Part shown: piece after piece, positions 1 to 6,255 of the stretch
How positions within the stretch are numbered: the stretch's first letter is position 1
Layout of the letters: each line of letters opens with the position of its first letter
Assembly (NCBI GenBank): GCA_003535395.1
Contig: DOHE01000077.1
Coordinates: 1-7,572, forward strand
Reading direction: 5' to 3'
DNA: 7,572 nt
From: Clostridiales bacterium
Lineage (GTDB): Bacteria; Bacillota; Clostridia; UBA8921
Program-made: the position numbers and the translations under genes
The notes under the pieces: model-generated
Database searches by the model: none
What the model was told of the DNA's origin: nothing
The model's input: only the letters and a program-made list of their open reading frames with translations

Positions 1-249
1 AATATGCGAAGCCGTAAACAATCGATATTCTCCATAGGGCTGTTTGGCAACCGCTGGCTTACCGCTGCCATACTGATCGGTTTTGTTTTGCAGGTATCCG
101 TCATCTCTCTGCCATTCCTGACAAATATTTTTGGAGTACATCCGCTGAAGTTATGGGAATATGCCCTGTTGACAGGGATCTCTTCTCTGCCGCTTTGGGT
201 GCATGAGGTTATAAAATTATTCAGGAACAAAGGCAGAAAAGAAACCTAA
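1..249 (+). CDS. P-type cation-transporting ATPase, C-terminal fragment
   Basis: This is the 3' end of a gene that begins before the window; the reading frame is open from base 1 and ends with TAA at 247-249. The roughly 82 residues seen resemble the C-terminal membrane domain of P-type (Ca2+-type) cation ATPases: an N-M-R-S-R start of the fragment, then the typical IGLFGNRWL stretch, followed by two hydrophobic membrane segments (about residues 18-40 and 50-70) and a short basic tail. The family pumps cations across the membrane with ATP; the catalytic phosphorylation and nucleotide domains lie outside the window, so ion specificity cannot be judged. No intrinsic terminator is visible after the stop, and the next promoter begins only 9 bases later. 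The fold assignment is fairly secure, while the substrate is unknown. Confidence 0.8.
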   Translation, partial: NMRSRKQSIFSIGLFGNRWLTAAILIGFVLQVSVISLPFLTNIFGVHPLKLWEYALLTGISSLPLWVHEVIKLFRNKGRKET

Positions 250-257
250 AAATCAAA

Positions 258-286
258 TTGACAAAAAGTGGATAACATGGTAAAAT
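258..286 (+). promoter_or_regulatory. SigA-type promoter for comEA
   Basis: A perfect -35 TTGACA (258-263) is followed after 17 bases by -10 TAAAAT (281-286), one mismatch from consensus. A TG dinucleotide one base upstream of the -10 (278-279) makes it an extended -10. Transcription would start near 293, giving a leader of about 50 bases. It lies directly after the ATPase stop codon, so comEA appears to be transcribed independently. Confidence 0.8.
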
Positions 287-341
287 ACGAAACATAGCGC
301 GGCTCGTTGAAGCACAGTGAAGATCCCGGGGAGGGATTTGA

Positions 342-1079
342 ATGCCGGCCTGGCTCGAAAACATGCTTGACTGGTTGAAGGAAAGACCCTGGGCTGTCAT
401 TGCAATTTCAGTCCTGGGTGCGGCGGGATTTTCATCGCTGGTCGGATGGATATCTTCCCGGGACAGCCTCAGTATTATCCGGAAAGCGGGGTTTAGTCCA
501 GCGGCATACGGAGAGCCGGTGCCGGCAAGCCCAATGGCATCCGGATCCGACAGCTTCAATTCATCATCCATTCCGGCTGGATCACCCTCACCCATTCCCC
601 GGATACAGGTTTATGTTGTCGGTGCTGTCAATGCCCCAGGTTTGGTGGAGATGGCGAAAGGAGACCTGGTTGCTGAGGCCATCCGGCTGGCAGGCGGGTT
701 TGCTGCAAATGCGGATATGGCCTCTGTCAACGCGGCATACCGCCTGGAGGCGAATGCCATGGTCAAGGTGAGTTGCATAGATCAGACTCTTTCACAGGGA
801 AGTATCACTCAGGATCCAAGAGGGATCACGATGGGACAAACGGCGGCATCAGACAGCGGAGAAGGAGGCACATCTGCCATACACCGGATCGATCTGAATT
901 CGGCAGGGATCAAGGAGCTGGAGACACTGCCCGGGATCGGTGAGCAGACTGCCCGGGATATCATTGCCTACCGCGAAGCCAATGGTCCTTTTATGAATAT
1001 AGAGGACATCATGCAGGTTTCCGGTATCAAGCAGGCCAGGTTCGATAAAATCAGGGAATATGTTTATGTAATGAGGTAA
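342..1079 (+). CDS. comEA: ComEA family competence DNA-binding protein
   Basis: ComEA binds incoming double-stranded DNA at the outer face of the membrane during natural transformation. The 245-residue protein has a short cytoplasmic N-terminus, one membrane segment at about residues 16-38, and a low-complexity Ser/Pro/Gly linker (about 55-85). A SLBB-type domain follows at about 86-142 (IQVYVVGAVNAPG...). The C-terminal tandem helix-hairpin-helix DNA-binding domain at about 182-243 has the signature IDLNSAGIKELETLPGIGE. Order and length fit ComEA of Firmicutes. The ATG is preceded by a G-rich Shine-Dalgarno (GGAGGG, 330-335) at 6-base spacing. comEC, the usual partner gene downstream, is absent here; melA follows instead. 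The HhH domain is also found in other proteins, but the membrane-SLBB-HhH order makes ComEA the best call. Whether the organism is transformable cannot be told. Confidence 0.9.
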   Translation: MPAWLENMLDWLKERPWAVIAISVLGAAGFSSLVGWISSRDSLSIIRKAGFSPAAYGEPVPASPMASGSDSFNSSSIPAGSPSPIPRIQVYVVGAVNAPGLVEMAKGDLVAEAIRLAGGFAANADMASVNAAYRLEANAMVKVSCIDQTLSQGSITQDPRGITMGQTAASDSGEGGTSAIHRIDLNSAGIKELETLPGIGEQTARDIIAYREANGPFMNIEDIMQVSGIKQARFDKIREYVYVMR

Positions 1080-1182
1080 AATCAATAAATGCCGCAATAG
1101 TCTATGCAAATACACTTTTTGCAGCAGAAGCAGATATGGCATCATGTTGTTTTAGTTGATTTGAATATCCAACATGCTTCTA

Positions 1183-1212
1183 TTTACGCATGCTTTTTTA
1201 CTCGCGTATAAT
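1183..1212 (+). promoter_or_regulatory. Probable melA promoter with possible operator repeats
   Basis: A perfect -10 TATAAT (1207-1212) lies 18 bases after a weak -35 TTTACG (1183-1188). The gap from comEA (1080-1244) otherwise shows no gene and no convincing terminator. A direct repeat CATGCTT occurs at 1173-1179 and 1189-1195, and an inverted pair CATGC/GCATG at 1173-1177 and 1188-1192 flanks the -35 box. A weak -35 with repeats around it would suit a regulated sugar gene, but the binding protein is unknown. Confidence 0.55.
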
Positions 1213-1244
1213 CAAACAAGTCATTCAGTCGAGGAGGAATAGGT

Positions 1245-2543
1245 ATGGTTAAAATCACTTTTATGGGGGCCGGAAGCACTGTGTTTGCTAAAAATGTGCT
1301 GGGAGACTGTATTTTGACACCTGCTCTCAAGGGCTGCCGGATCGCTCTTTTTGACATTGATACGCAACGGCTGGCAGATTCCCTTGCCATGCTGAACAAC
1401 ATCAACAAAAACAACGGAAACCCGGCAATCATCGAATCTTTCACAGACAGGAAGGAAGCCCTGAAATCTGCGGATTTTGTGGTGAATGCGATCCAGGTGG
1501 GCGGATATGAACCCTGTACGGTAACGGATTTCGAAATACCCAAAAAATATGGGCTGAAACAGACGATCGGTGACACTCTGGGAGTCGGGGGCATTTTCCG
1601 GGCGCTGCGCACCATCCCTGTCATGCTGGATTTTGCCAGGGATATGGAAGAGGTTTGTCCCAATGCCTGGTTCATCAATTATACGAATCCGATGGCCATG
1701 GTGACCGGGGCAGTGCAAAGAGCCAGCAGCATCAAAACGATCGGCCTGTGCCACAGCGTACAGGTATGTGCAACCGGACTGCTGAAAGGGCTGAAGATGG
1801 ATACAGAAGGCATTCAGTGGAAGGTTGCCGGCATCAACCATCAGGGTTGGCTTTTGGAGATCACCCGGAACGGGGAGGACCTGTACCCGGAGATCAGGCG
1901 AAGGGCTGCCGCCCGTACAGAAAAACACCACGACATGGTACGTTATGAAATCATGAAGCGTTTCGGCTATTATGTCACTGAGTCAAGCGAACACTGCGCA
2001 GAGTATTTGCCGTATTTTATCAAAGACCGTTATCCGGAATTAATCCAGCGATTCAATATCCCCTTGGATGAATACCCCCGGCGCTGCATCAACCAGATCG
2101 CCAAATGGAAGGAAATGCGGGATTCTTTGGTGAACGATACTGCCATCACACACACCCGCACTCATGAATATGCATCCTATATCATGGAATCCATGATATT
2201 GAACAAACCTTACAAGCTGGGCGGGAATGTACCAAATACCAGTCGGGTGATCCCCAATCTGCCTTCTGAGGCCTGCGTGGAGGTTCCCTGTCTGGTGGAC
2301 GCCAGCGGCATCGTTCCAACTTTTGTGGGCGATCTGCCTCCTCAGTGCGCAGCTGTCAACCGGACCCATATCAATGTGCAGCTTCTTGCCATTGAAGCAG
2401 CGCTTACGTTGAAAAAGGAACATATTTATCATGCGGTGATGCTGGATCCTCATACTGCGGCCGAGTTGTCCATCGATGATATGCTGGCCATGACAGACGA
2501 ACTCATTGAGGCCCATGGCAGCTGGCTGCCGAAGTACCGGTAA
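1245..2543 (+). CDS. melA: Alpha-galactosidase, glycoside hydrolase family 4
   Basis: A cytoplasmic enzyme that releases galactose from melibiose, raffinose-type or related alpha-galactosides. GH4 enzymes use NAD+ and a divalent metal in a redox-elimination mechanism. The 432-residue product matches E. coli MelA (about 450) along its whole length. It has an N-terminal Rossmann motif (MGAGST, residues 7-12), GGYEPCTVTDFE near 86-97, an NPMAM motif from N148, and the LCHSVQ metal-site motif with C169. H199 in GINH is the second expected metal ligand. The segments VTESSEH and PLDEYP, and the C-terminal MLDPHTAAEL, are also MelA-like. CHSV distinguishes alpha-galactosidases from the alpha-glucosidase branch of GH4. 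The start is supported by GAGGAGG (1231-1237) seven bases before ATG. It stands alone between comEA and thrS, without sugar transporter, regulator or galactose genes in view. Family is secure; the natural substrate is inferred. Confidence 0.92.
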   Translation: MVKITFMGAGSTVFAKNVLGDCILTPALKGCRIALFDIDTQRLADSLAMLNNINKNNGNPAIIESFTDRKEALKSADFVVNAIQVGGYEPCTVTDFEIPKKYGLKQTIGDTLGVGGIFRALRTIPVMLDFARDMEEVCPNAWFINYTNPMAMVTGAVQRASSIKTIGLCHSVQVCATGLLKGLKMDTEGIQWKVAGINHQGWLLEITRNGEDLYPEIRRRAAARTEKHHDMVRYEIMKRFGYYVTESSEHCAEYLPYFIKDRYPELIQRFNIPLDEYPRRCINQIAKWKEMRDSLVNDTAITHTRTHEYASYIMESMILNKPYKLGGNVPNTSRVIPNLPSEACVEVPCLVDASGIVPTFVGDLPPQCAAVNRTHINVQLLAIEAALTLKKEHIYHAVMLDPHTAAELSIDDMLAMTDELIEAHGSWLPKYR

Positions 2544-2618
2544 ACCGCCTGCAGTTTATATCCTGCACCTGGATCACATGCCTGCTTCATTCGTATTCCT
2601 CGTATTCTTGCTTCATTC

Positions 2619-2648
2619 TTGACAGCAGCATGGGCGGCGTCATATAAT
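2619..2648 (+). promoter_or_regulatory. Consensus SigA-type promoter for the thrS leader
   Basis: TTGACA (2619-2624) and TATAAT (2643-2648) are both perfect hexamers with an 18-base spacer. Transcription should start near 2655, just before the T-box leader. Immediately upstream are two short direct repeats, GCTTCATTC (2584-2592 and 2610-2618) and CGTATTC (2592-2598 and 2601-2607), of unknown meaning. No clear terminator is seen between the melA stop and this promoter. Confidence 0.85.
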
Positions 2649-2654
2649 GCGGGT

Positions 2655-2880
2655 GACAGTTCATATTGTTTACCTGCGCTGACCAGGAAGAGTAGGGATC
2701 CAAAACCCCGCACAGAGAGAATCCGCCGCGGCTGCAAGCGGAATCCGGGAAAGGCTTCTGAAGACCACCCTGCGAGCAGGACGCACGGCGGCGTTATCGC
2801 CTTATGAGAACCAAACAGGGGTGGAACCACGTGGTACATACCTTCGTCCCTTGACTGACCGACGGGACGGAGGTTTTTTT
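2655..2880 (+). promoter_or_regulatory. Threonine T-box riboswitch upstream of thrS
   Basis: T-box leaders bind uncharged tRNA and switch off a terminator. Stem I base pairs CCTGC (2673-2677) with GCAGG (2776-2780), then CAGG (2684-2687) with CCTG (2769-2772). The intervening TGA and CGA bulges look like the K-turn. AGTA (2691-2694) faces the specifier loop, which carries GAAG followed by ACC (2764-2766), a threonine codon. The distal AGAGAG (2714-2719) is present. A short hairpin GGCG-TTAT-CGCC (2790-2801) fits Stem III. The T-box proper at 2817-2831 contains TGGAACC; CAGGGG (2816-2821) pairs with CCCTTG (2848-2853) and ACG (2829-2831) with CGT (2845-2847), leaving the canonical 7-base bulge whose TGGA contacts the tRNA 3' end. 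No Stem II or IIA/B pseudoknot is evident. Specifier and downstream thrS agree. Confidence 0.93.
2841..2880 (+). terminator. T-box intrinsic terminator before thrS
   Basis: CCTTCGTCCC (2841-2850) pairs with GGGACGGAGG (2864-2873) in a 10-bp stem with one G-U pair and a 13-base loop, followed by seven T residues (2874-2880). Its left arm overlaps the antiterminator strand (2845-2853), so the two structures exclude each other, as expected for tRNA-controlled antitermination. Confidence 0.92.
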
Positions 2881-2942
2881 ATTGATTTCGGTGGGATAAT
2901 ATGGCAGAGTTTTGCAGGATGCGGCATGAGGAGGATCGGCAG

Positions 2943-4943
2943 ATGGAACAGCGAAAAATCCAGGTAACCCTAAAAGACGGAAGCATAAAGGAAATACAGC
3001 GGGGGACCCGTGTGATGGCTCTGGCGGAGTCTTTGAGCCAGGGACTGGCCAAAGCAGCCGTTGCGGCAGTGGTGGATGGAAAACAGGTGGATCTTTCTGC
3101 ACAGCTGGAACAGGACTGCAGCGTTCAGATCCTGACTTTCGATTCCGAGGACGGGCGTGAAATTTTTAGGCACACTGCCTCCCATATCCTGGCCCAGGCG
3201 GTGAAACGCCTTTACCCCGGGGCAAAACTGGCGATCGGGCCTGCAATAGAAAATGGGTTTTACTACGATTTTGACCTGGATACAGCTTTTTCTTCGGATA
3301 TCCTTGGAAACATAGAAGCGGAAATGGGACGGATCGTCAGCGAGGATCTGCCTGTCGAAAGATTTACCATGCCCCGGGAAGAAGCCGTCCGGATTCTCAT
3401 GGAAAATGAAGAGCCCTACAAGGTGGAGCTGGTGCGCGATCTGCCGGAAGATGCGGTCATTTCCTTTTACCGGCAGGGAGAATACATGGATATGTGCACC
3501 GGACCTCATCTTCCCTCCACGGGCCGGGTCAAAGCTTTCAAGCTGCTTCAGGTCGCCGGTGCATACTGGCGGGGCAGCGAAAAGAACAAGATGCTGCAGC
3601 GGATTTACGGGACCGCATTTCCTAAAAAAGCCGAGCTGGAGGCTCACCTGGAAGCCTTGGAAGAGGCCAAAAAACGGGATCATATTAAACTGGGCCGGGA
3701 ACTGGAACTGTTTATGACATCAGATGTGGTCGGGCAGGGCCTTCCCCTGCTAATGCCCAAAGGAGCCCGGGTCATTCAACTGCTGCAGCGGTTCGTTGAG
3801 GACGAGGAGGCACGGCGGGGCTACCAGCTCACCAAAACCCCCATTATGGCCAAGAGCGACCTGTACAGACTGTCCGGCCACTGGCAGCACTATAAAGACA
3901 AGATGTTTCTGGTAGGTGCTGAACCGGAAGATGCGGAAACGGAAGACAAAGGGACACAGACTGCAAATTCGGCGGCAGATCCGGTGATGGCCCTTCGCCC
4001 TATGACCTGCCCTTTCCAGTTTCAAATCTATAATTCCAGGGTTCACAGTTACCGGGACCTTCCTGTGCGCTATTCTGAAACATCCACCCTGTTCCGCAAG
4101 GAAGCCTCGGGAGAGATGCACGGTTTGATCCGGGTGCGGCAGTTCACCATTTCCGAAGGGCATCTTATCGTGACACCGGAGCAGCTGGAATCGGAATTTA
4201 AGGGTGTGTTGGATCTCATCCATTACATGATGACCTCTCTGGGAATCCAGAGCGATATCTGGTACCGATTTTCCAAGTGGGATCCTGCCAACAAGGAAAA
4301 GTATATCGGGACACCGGAGACCTGGGAGGACGTGCAGGGAAAGATGAAGGACATTCTTGACCACCTGGGCATCCCATACCGGGAAGCGGACGGAGAGGCA
4401 GCCTTCTACGGACCCAAACTGGACATCCAGTTTAAGAATGTTCACGGGAAAGAAGATACCATTATCACGGTGCAGATCGATTTTGCGCTTGCAGAACGGT
4501 TGGGCATGACCTACGTTGACAAGGATAATGAAAAGAAGCCCCCCTACGTGATCCACCGCACCTCTATCGGTTGCTACGAGCGTACTTTGGCTATGCTGAT
4601 TGAAAAATATGCCGGTGCATTCCCGGCCTGGATCGCGCCCGTCCAGGTAAAAATACTGCCCATTTCGGACAGACATCTGGAATATGCGAAGCGTGTGGCA
4701 GACAGTCTGAGTGCCGAAGGATTCCGGACGGAAATGGATGACCGGGAAGAAAAAATCGGCAGGAAGATCCGGGATGCCCAGATGGAAAAGGTGCCCTATA
4801 TGCTTGTGACGGGAGACAAGGAAGCAGGATCGGGAACAGTGGCGGTGCGTTCCCGCAAGGCAGGAGATATGGGGGTCATGAACCTGGAAGCCTTCATGCA
4901 GCTGCTTGCAGGTGAGGTGGCTCAAAAATCAAATTCCGCTTGA
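2943..4943 (+). CDS. thrS: Threonyl-tRNA synthetase
   Basis: Charges tRNA-Thr in the cytoplasm and clears mischarged Ser-tRNA. The 666-residue product has an N-terminal TGS domain (about 4-65) and an editing domain with HTASH (H77, H81) and C185/H189 in CTGPH. A class II catalytic core follows, with zinc ligands C356 (MTCP), H407 (SEGH) and H538 (VIHR). Motif 2 is near FRKEASGEMHGLIRVRQF and motif 3 near GCYERTLAMLIEKY; the C-terminal anticodon-binding domain starts at about 560 (PVQVKILPIS). I chose ATG 2943 because GAGGAGG (2928-2934) lies eight bases upstream. An in-frame ATG at 2901 would add 14 residues and has only a weak GGTGGG. Compared with E. coli ThrRS there is an acidic insertion of about 18 residues (roughly 325-346). 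The motif TQDDAH becomes TISEGH, which I recall from clostridial-type ThrRS. Expression is controlled by the T-box upstream. Confidence 0.96.
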   Translation: MEQRKIQVTLKDGSIKEIQRGTRVMALAESLSQGLAKAAVAAVVDGKQVDLSAQLEQDCSVQILTFDSEDGREIFRHTASHILAQAVKRLYPGAKLAIGPAIENGFYYDFDLDTAFSSDILGNIEAEMGRIVSEDLPVERFTMPREEAVRILMENEEPYKVELVRDLPEDAVISFYRQGEYMDMCTGPHLPSTGRVKAFKLLQVAGAYWRGSEKNKMLQRIYGTAFPKKAELEAHLEALEEAKKRDHIKLGRELELFMTSDVVGQGLPLLMPKGARVIQLLQRFVEDEEARRGYQLTKTPIMAKSDLYRLSGHWQHYKDKMFLVGAEPEDAETEDKGTQTANSAADPVMALRPMTCPFQFQIYNSRVHSYRDLPVRYSETSTLFRKEASGEMHGLIRVRQFTISEGHLIVTPEQLESEFKGVLDLIHYMMTSLGIQSDIWYRFSKWDPANKEKYIGTPETWEDVQGKMKDILDHLGIPYREADGEAAFYGPKLDIQFKNVHGKEDTIITVQIDFALAERLGMTYVDKDNEKKPPYVIHRTSIGCYERTLAMLIEKYAGAFPAWIAPVQVKILPISDRHLEYAKRVADSLSAEGFRTEMDDREEKIGRKIRDAQMEKVPYMLVTGDKEAGSGTVAVRSRKAGDMGVMNLEAFMQLLAGEVAQKSNSA

Positions 4944-4969
4944 CAGCACAGAAATGTACGGGATATAAT
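4940..4969 (+). promoter_or_regulatory. Consensus SigA-type promoter for infC operon, overlapping thrS stop
   Basis: TTGACA (4940-4945) and TATAAT (4964-4969) are perfect hexamers with an 18-base spacer. The thrS stop codon TGA (4941-4943) lies inside the -35 box. Transcription would start near 4976. Because no terminator separates thrS from this point, thrS transcripts may also read into the infC leader. Confidence 0.85.
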
Positions 4970-4975
4970 AAACGA

Positions 4976-5113
4976 TACAAGAAAGCAGAAGAGATCCGCT
5001 TCTCACCTGGGAAGCAGTGCTTACCCGGGTCAATATCCTGACCGGTTGCCTGAATCAAATCGGGCGGCATTGAATTCATGGAAGGACAGCGGATGGCAAC
5101 CATCCGTTTTTTT
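4976..5113 (+). promoter_or_regulatory. L20-type ribosomal protein leader before infC
   Basis: In Firmicutes, L20 represses infC-rpmI-rplT by binding a leader that imitates its 23S rRNA site and favours a terminator. The leader here folds into serial hairpins. They are AGAAG/CTTCT (4987-4991 with 4999-5003), CCTGGGAAGC with GCTT-A-CCCGGG (5006-5015 with 5019-5029), GGTCA/TGACC (5028-5032 with 5039-5043), and GCCTGA/TCGGGC (5048-5053 with 5060-5065); the second and third share 5028-5029. ATCCGCT (4994-5000) is exactly complementary to AGCGGAT (5088-5094) in the terminator's left arm, giving a plausible antiterminator. The placement, fold and terminator match the L20-leader class; L20 binding is inferred. 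Confidence 0.8.
5090..5113 (+). terminator. Attenuator terminator in infC leader
   Basis: CGGATGG (5090-5096) pairs perfectly with CCATCCG (5100-5106) across a CAA loop and is followed by seven T residues (5107-5113). It lies 31 bases before the infC start, so it acts as a regulated attenuator rather than an end-of-gene terminator. Confidence 0.93.
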
Positions 5114-5144
5114 GTTGATATAATGATTATTGGAGGTGTTACCG

Positions 5145-5660
5145 ATCAGCGGGACGACCGATTTGATGATGAATGAAGAGATCCGGGACAAGGAAGTCAG
5201 GCTAGTGGATGCAGATGGCACGATGCTGGGGATCATGAGTTCCAAGGACGCTCAGAAACTGGCCAACAGCCGGAACCTGGATCTTGTGAAGATCGCTCCC
5301 AAGGCGGAGCCTCCGGTATGCAAGATCATGGATTACGGCAAGTATATGTTCGAACTTGCCAAGAAGGAGAAAGAAGCGAGGAAGAATCAAAAAGTCATTA
5401 CCGTCAAGGAAGTCTGGCTCTCTCTTACCATCGAGACCCATGATTTTGAGTTCAAGGCAAAAAACGCCGGTAAATTTCTGTCAGACGGGTTCAAGGTCAA
5501 GGTCAGTATCCGCCTGCGGGGCAGGCAGATGAGCCATATCCCATTGGGCATCGCAGTGATGAAGCGCTTTGCCGAGGTCCTTAAGGATACAGGAACACCG
5601 GAAAGGGATCCGAAGGTGGAAGGCAGAAGCATTATCATGTTTTTGAATCCGAAGAAATAG
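5145..5660 (+). CDS. infC: Translation initiation factor IF-3 (AUC start)
   Basis: IF3 binds the 30S subunit, prevents premature 50S joining and checks the start codon and initiator tRNA. The N domain (about 10-75) has NEEIRDKEVRLVDADG and PPVCKIMDYGK, followed by a Lys/Glu-rich linker and a C domain (about 84-171) ending EGRSIIMFLNPKK. I place the start at ATC (5145-5147), eight bases after GGAGG (5132-5136). This gives 171 residues and an N-terminus like other clostridial IF3s. The in-frame TTG at 5130 overlaps the ribosome binding site itself, and the ATGs at 5166 and 5169 have no ribosome binding site. IF3 genes commonly use AUU, AUC or AUA so that IF3 represses its own translation. Residues W91 and L94 replace the usual Arg and Pro of the KEVRLSP motif. 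First gene of the infC-rpmI-rplT unit. Confidence 0.93.
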   Translation: MSGTTDLMMNEEIRDKEVRLVDADGTMLGIMSSKDAQKLANSRNLDLVKIAPKAEPPVCKIMDYGKYMFELAKKEKEARKNQKVITVKEVWLSLTIETHDFEFKAKNAGKFLSDGFKVKVSIRLRGRQMSHIPLGIAVMKRFAEVLKDTGTPERDPKVEGRSIIMFLNPKK

Positions 5661-5686
5661 TCCAACTAACGGAAGGAGTTACTCAA

Positions 5687-5890
5687 ATGGCAAAAATCAA
5701 GATGAAAACACACAGCGCATCCAAAAAAAGATTCAGGATCACAGCCAGCGGAAAAGTGAAAATGAGCCATGCCATGCGCAGCCACCGGCTGATATCCAAA
5801 AGCAGAAAGTCCAAAAAACAGCACCGGTTGACAAAGTATGCTGAAAATGCCAATGAAGCCAATATCAAGCGGCTTCTCCCATACGCATAA
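5687..5890 (+). CDS. rpmI: 50S ribosomal protein L35
   Basis: A small basic protein of the large ribosomal subunit. The 67 residues match L35 over the full length, with the start [16 protein letters not shown], the SGKVK segment and the C-terminal NIKRLLPYA. Length is normal (about 65). GGAAGGAG (5671-5678) lies eight bases before ATG. It follows infC by 26 bases and precedes rplT by 20 bases, the standard infC-rpmI-rplT order, so it is cotranscribed and subject to the same leader control. Confidence 0.97.
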   Translation: MAKIKMKTHSASKKRFRITASGKVKMSHAMRSHRLISKSRKSKKQHRLTKYAENANEANIKRLLPYA

Positions 5891-5910
5891 CGAAAGAGAG
5901 GAGAATCAAC

Positions 5911-6255
5911 ATGGCAAGAGTCAAAGGCGGAATGAAAACCCGCGCAAAACATAAGAAGGTCCTCAAGCTGGCAAAAGGATATTTTGGCAAGAAGAGCCTG
6001 CTTTTTAAAGCCGCCAATCAGGCAGTGATGAAATCCCTGATGTATGCATACCGGGACAGGAAAAACCGCAAAAGGGATTTCCGGAAGCTCTGGATCACCC
6101 GGATCAACGCAGCGGCCCGCTTGAACGGGATGTCCTACAGCAGGTTCATGAGCGCATTGAAAAAAAACAATATATTGCTGAACCGGAAAATGCTGGCGGA
6201 AATGGCAGTCAATGATGCGGTCGGTTTCACCCGGCTGGTCGACATGATCCGATGA
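5911..6255 (+). CDS. rplT: 50S ribosomal protein L20
   Basis: L20 binds 23S rRNA early in large-subunit assembly and is the expected repressor of its own operon through the infC leader. The 114-residue product has the basic N-terminal extension ([16 protein letters not shown]), the AKGYFGKKS motif, [14 protein letters not shown], the RINAAAR segment and the C-terminal [12 protein letters not shown] region. It is a few residues shorter at the C-terminus than the usual 117-119. GAGAGGAG (5896-5903) precedes the ATG. Its stop codon overlaps the ATG of the next frame as ATGA (6252-6255), and a strong hairpin starts 15 bases beyond the stop. Confidence 0.97.
   Translation: MARVKGGMKTRAKHKKVLKLAKGYFGKKSLLFKAANQAVMKSLMYAYRDRKNRKRDFRKLWITRINAAARLNGMSYSRFMSALKKNNILLNRKMLAEMAVNDAVGFTRLVDMIR

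Noticed and set aside
1105..1123. TGCAAA/TTTGCA inverted repeat as a comEA terminator
   Set aside because: The stem is short and A/T-rich, and no T-run follows.
2549..2564. TGCAG/CTGCA inverted repeat after melA as terminator
   Set aside because: Only five base pairs and no T-run; too weak to call.
2619..2807. Small open frame in the thrS leader
   Set aside because: It starts in the promoter -35 region and runs through the T-box RNA; the RNA structure explains the sequence.
2901..2942. ATG at 2901 as the thrS start, adding 14 residues
   Set aside because: Its upstream GGTGGG is weak, while ATG 2943 has GAGGAGG at ideal spacing and matches the usual start of the TGS domain.
3750..4925. Long open frame on the minus strand opposite thrS (391 codons)
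   Set aside because: It is the antisense of a clearly conserved thrS region, its translation resembles no family I know, and it has no support from context.
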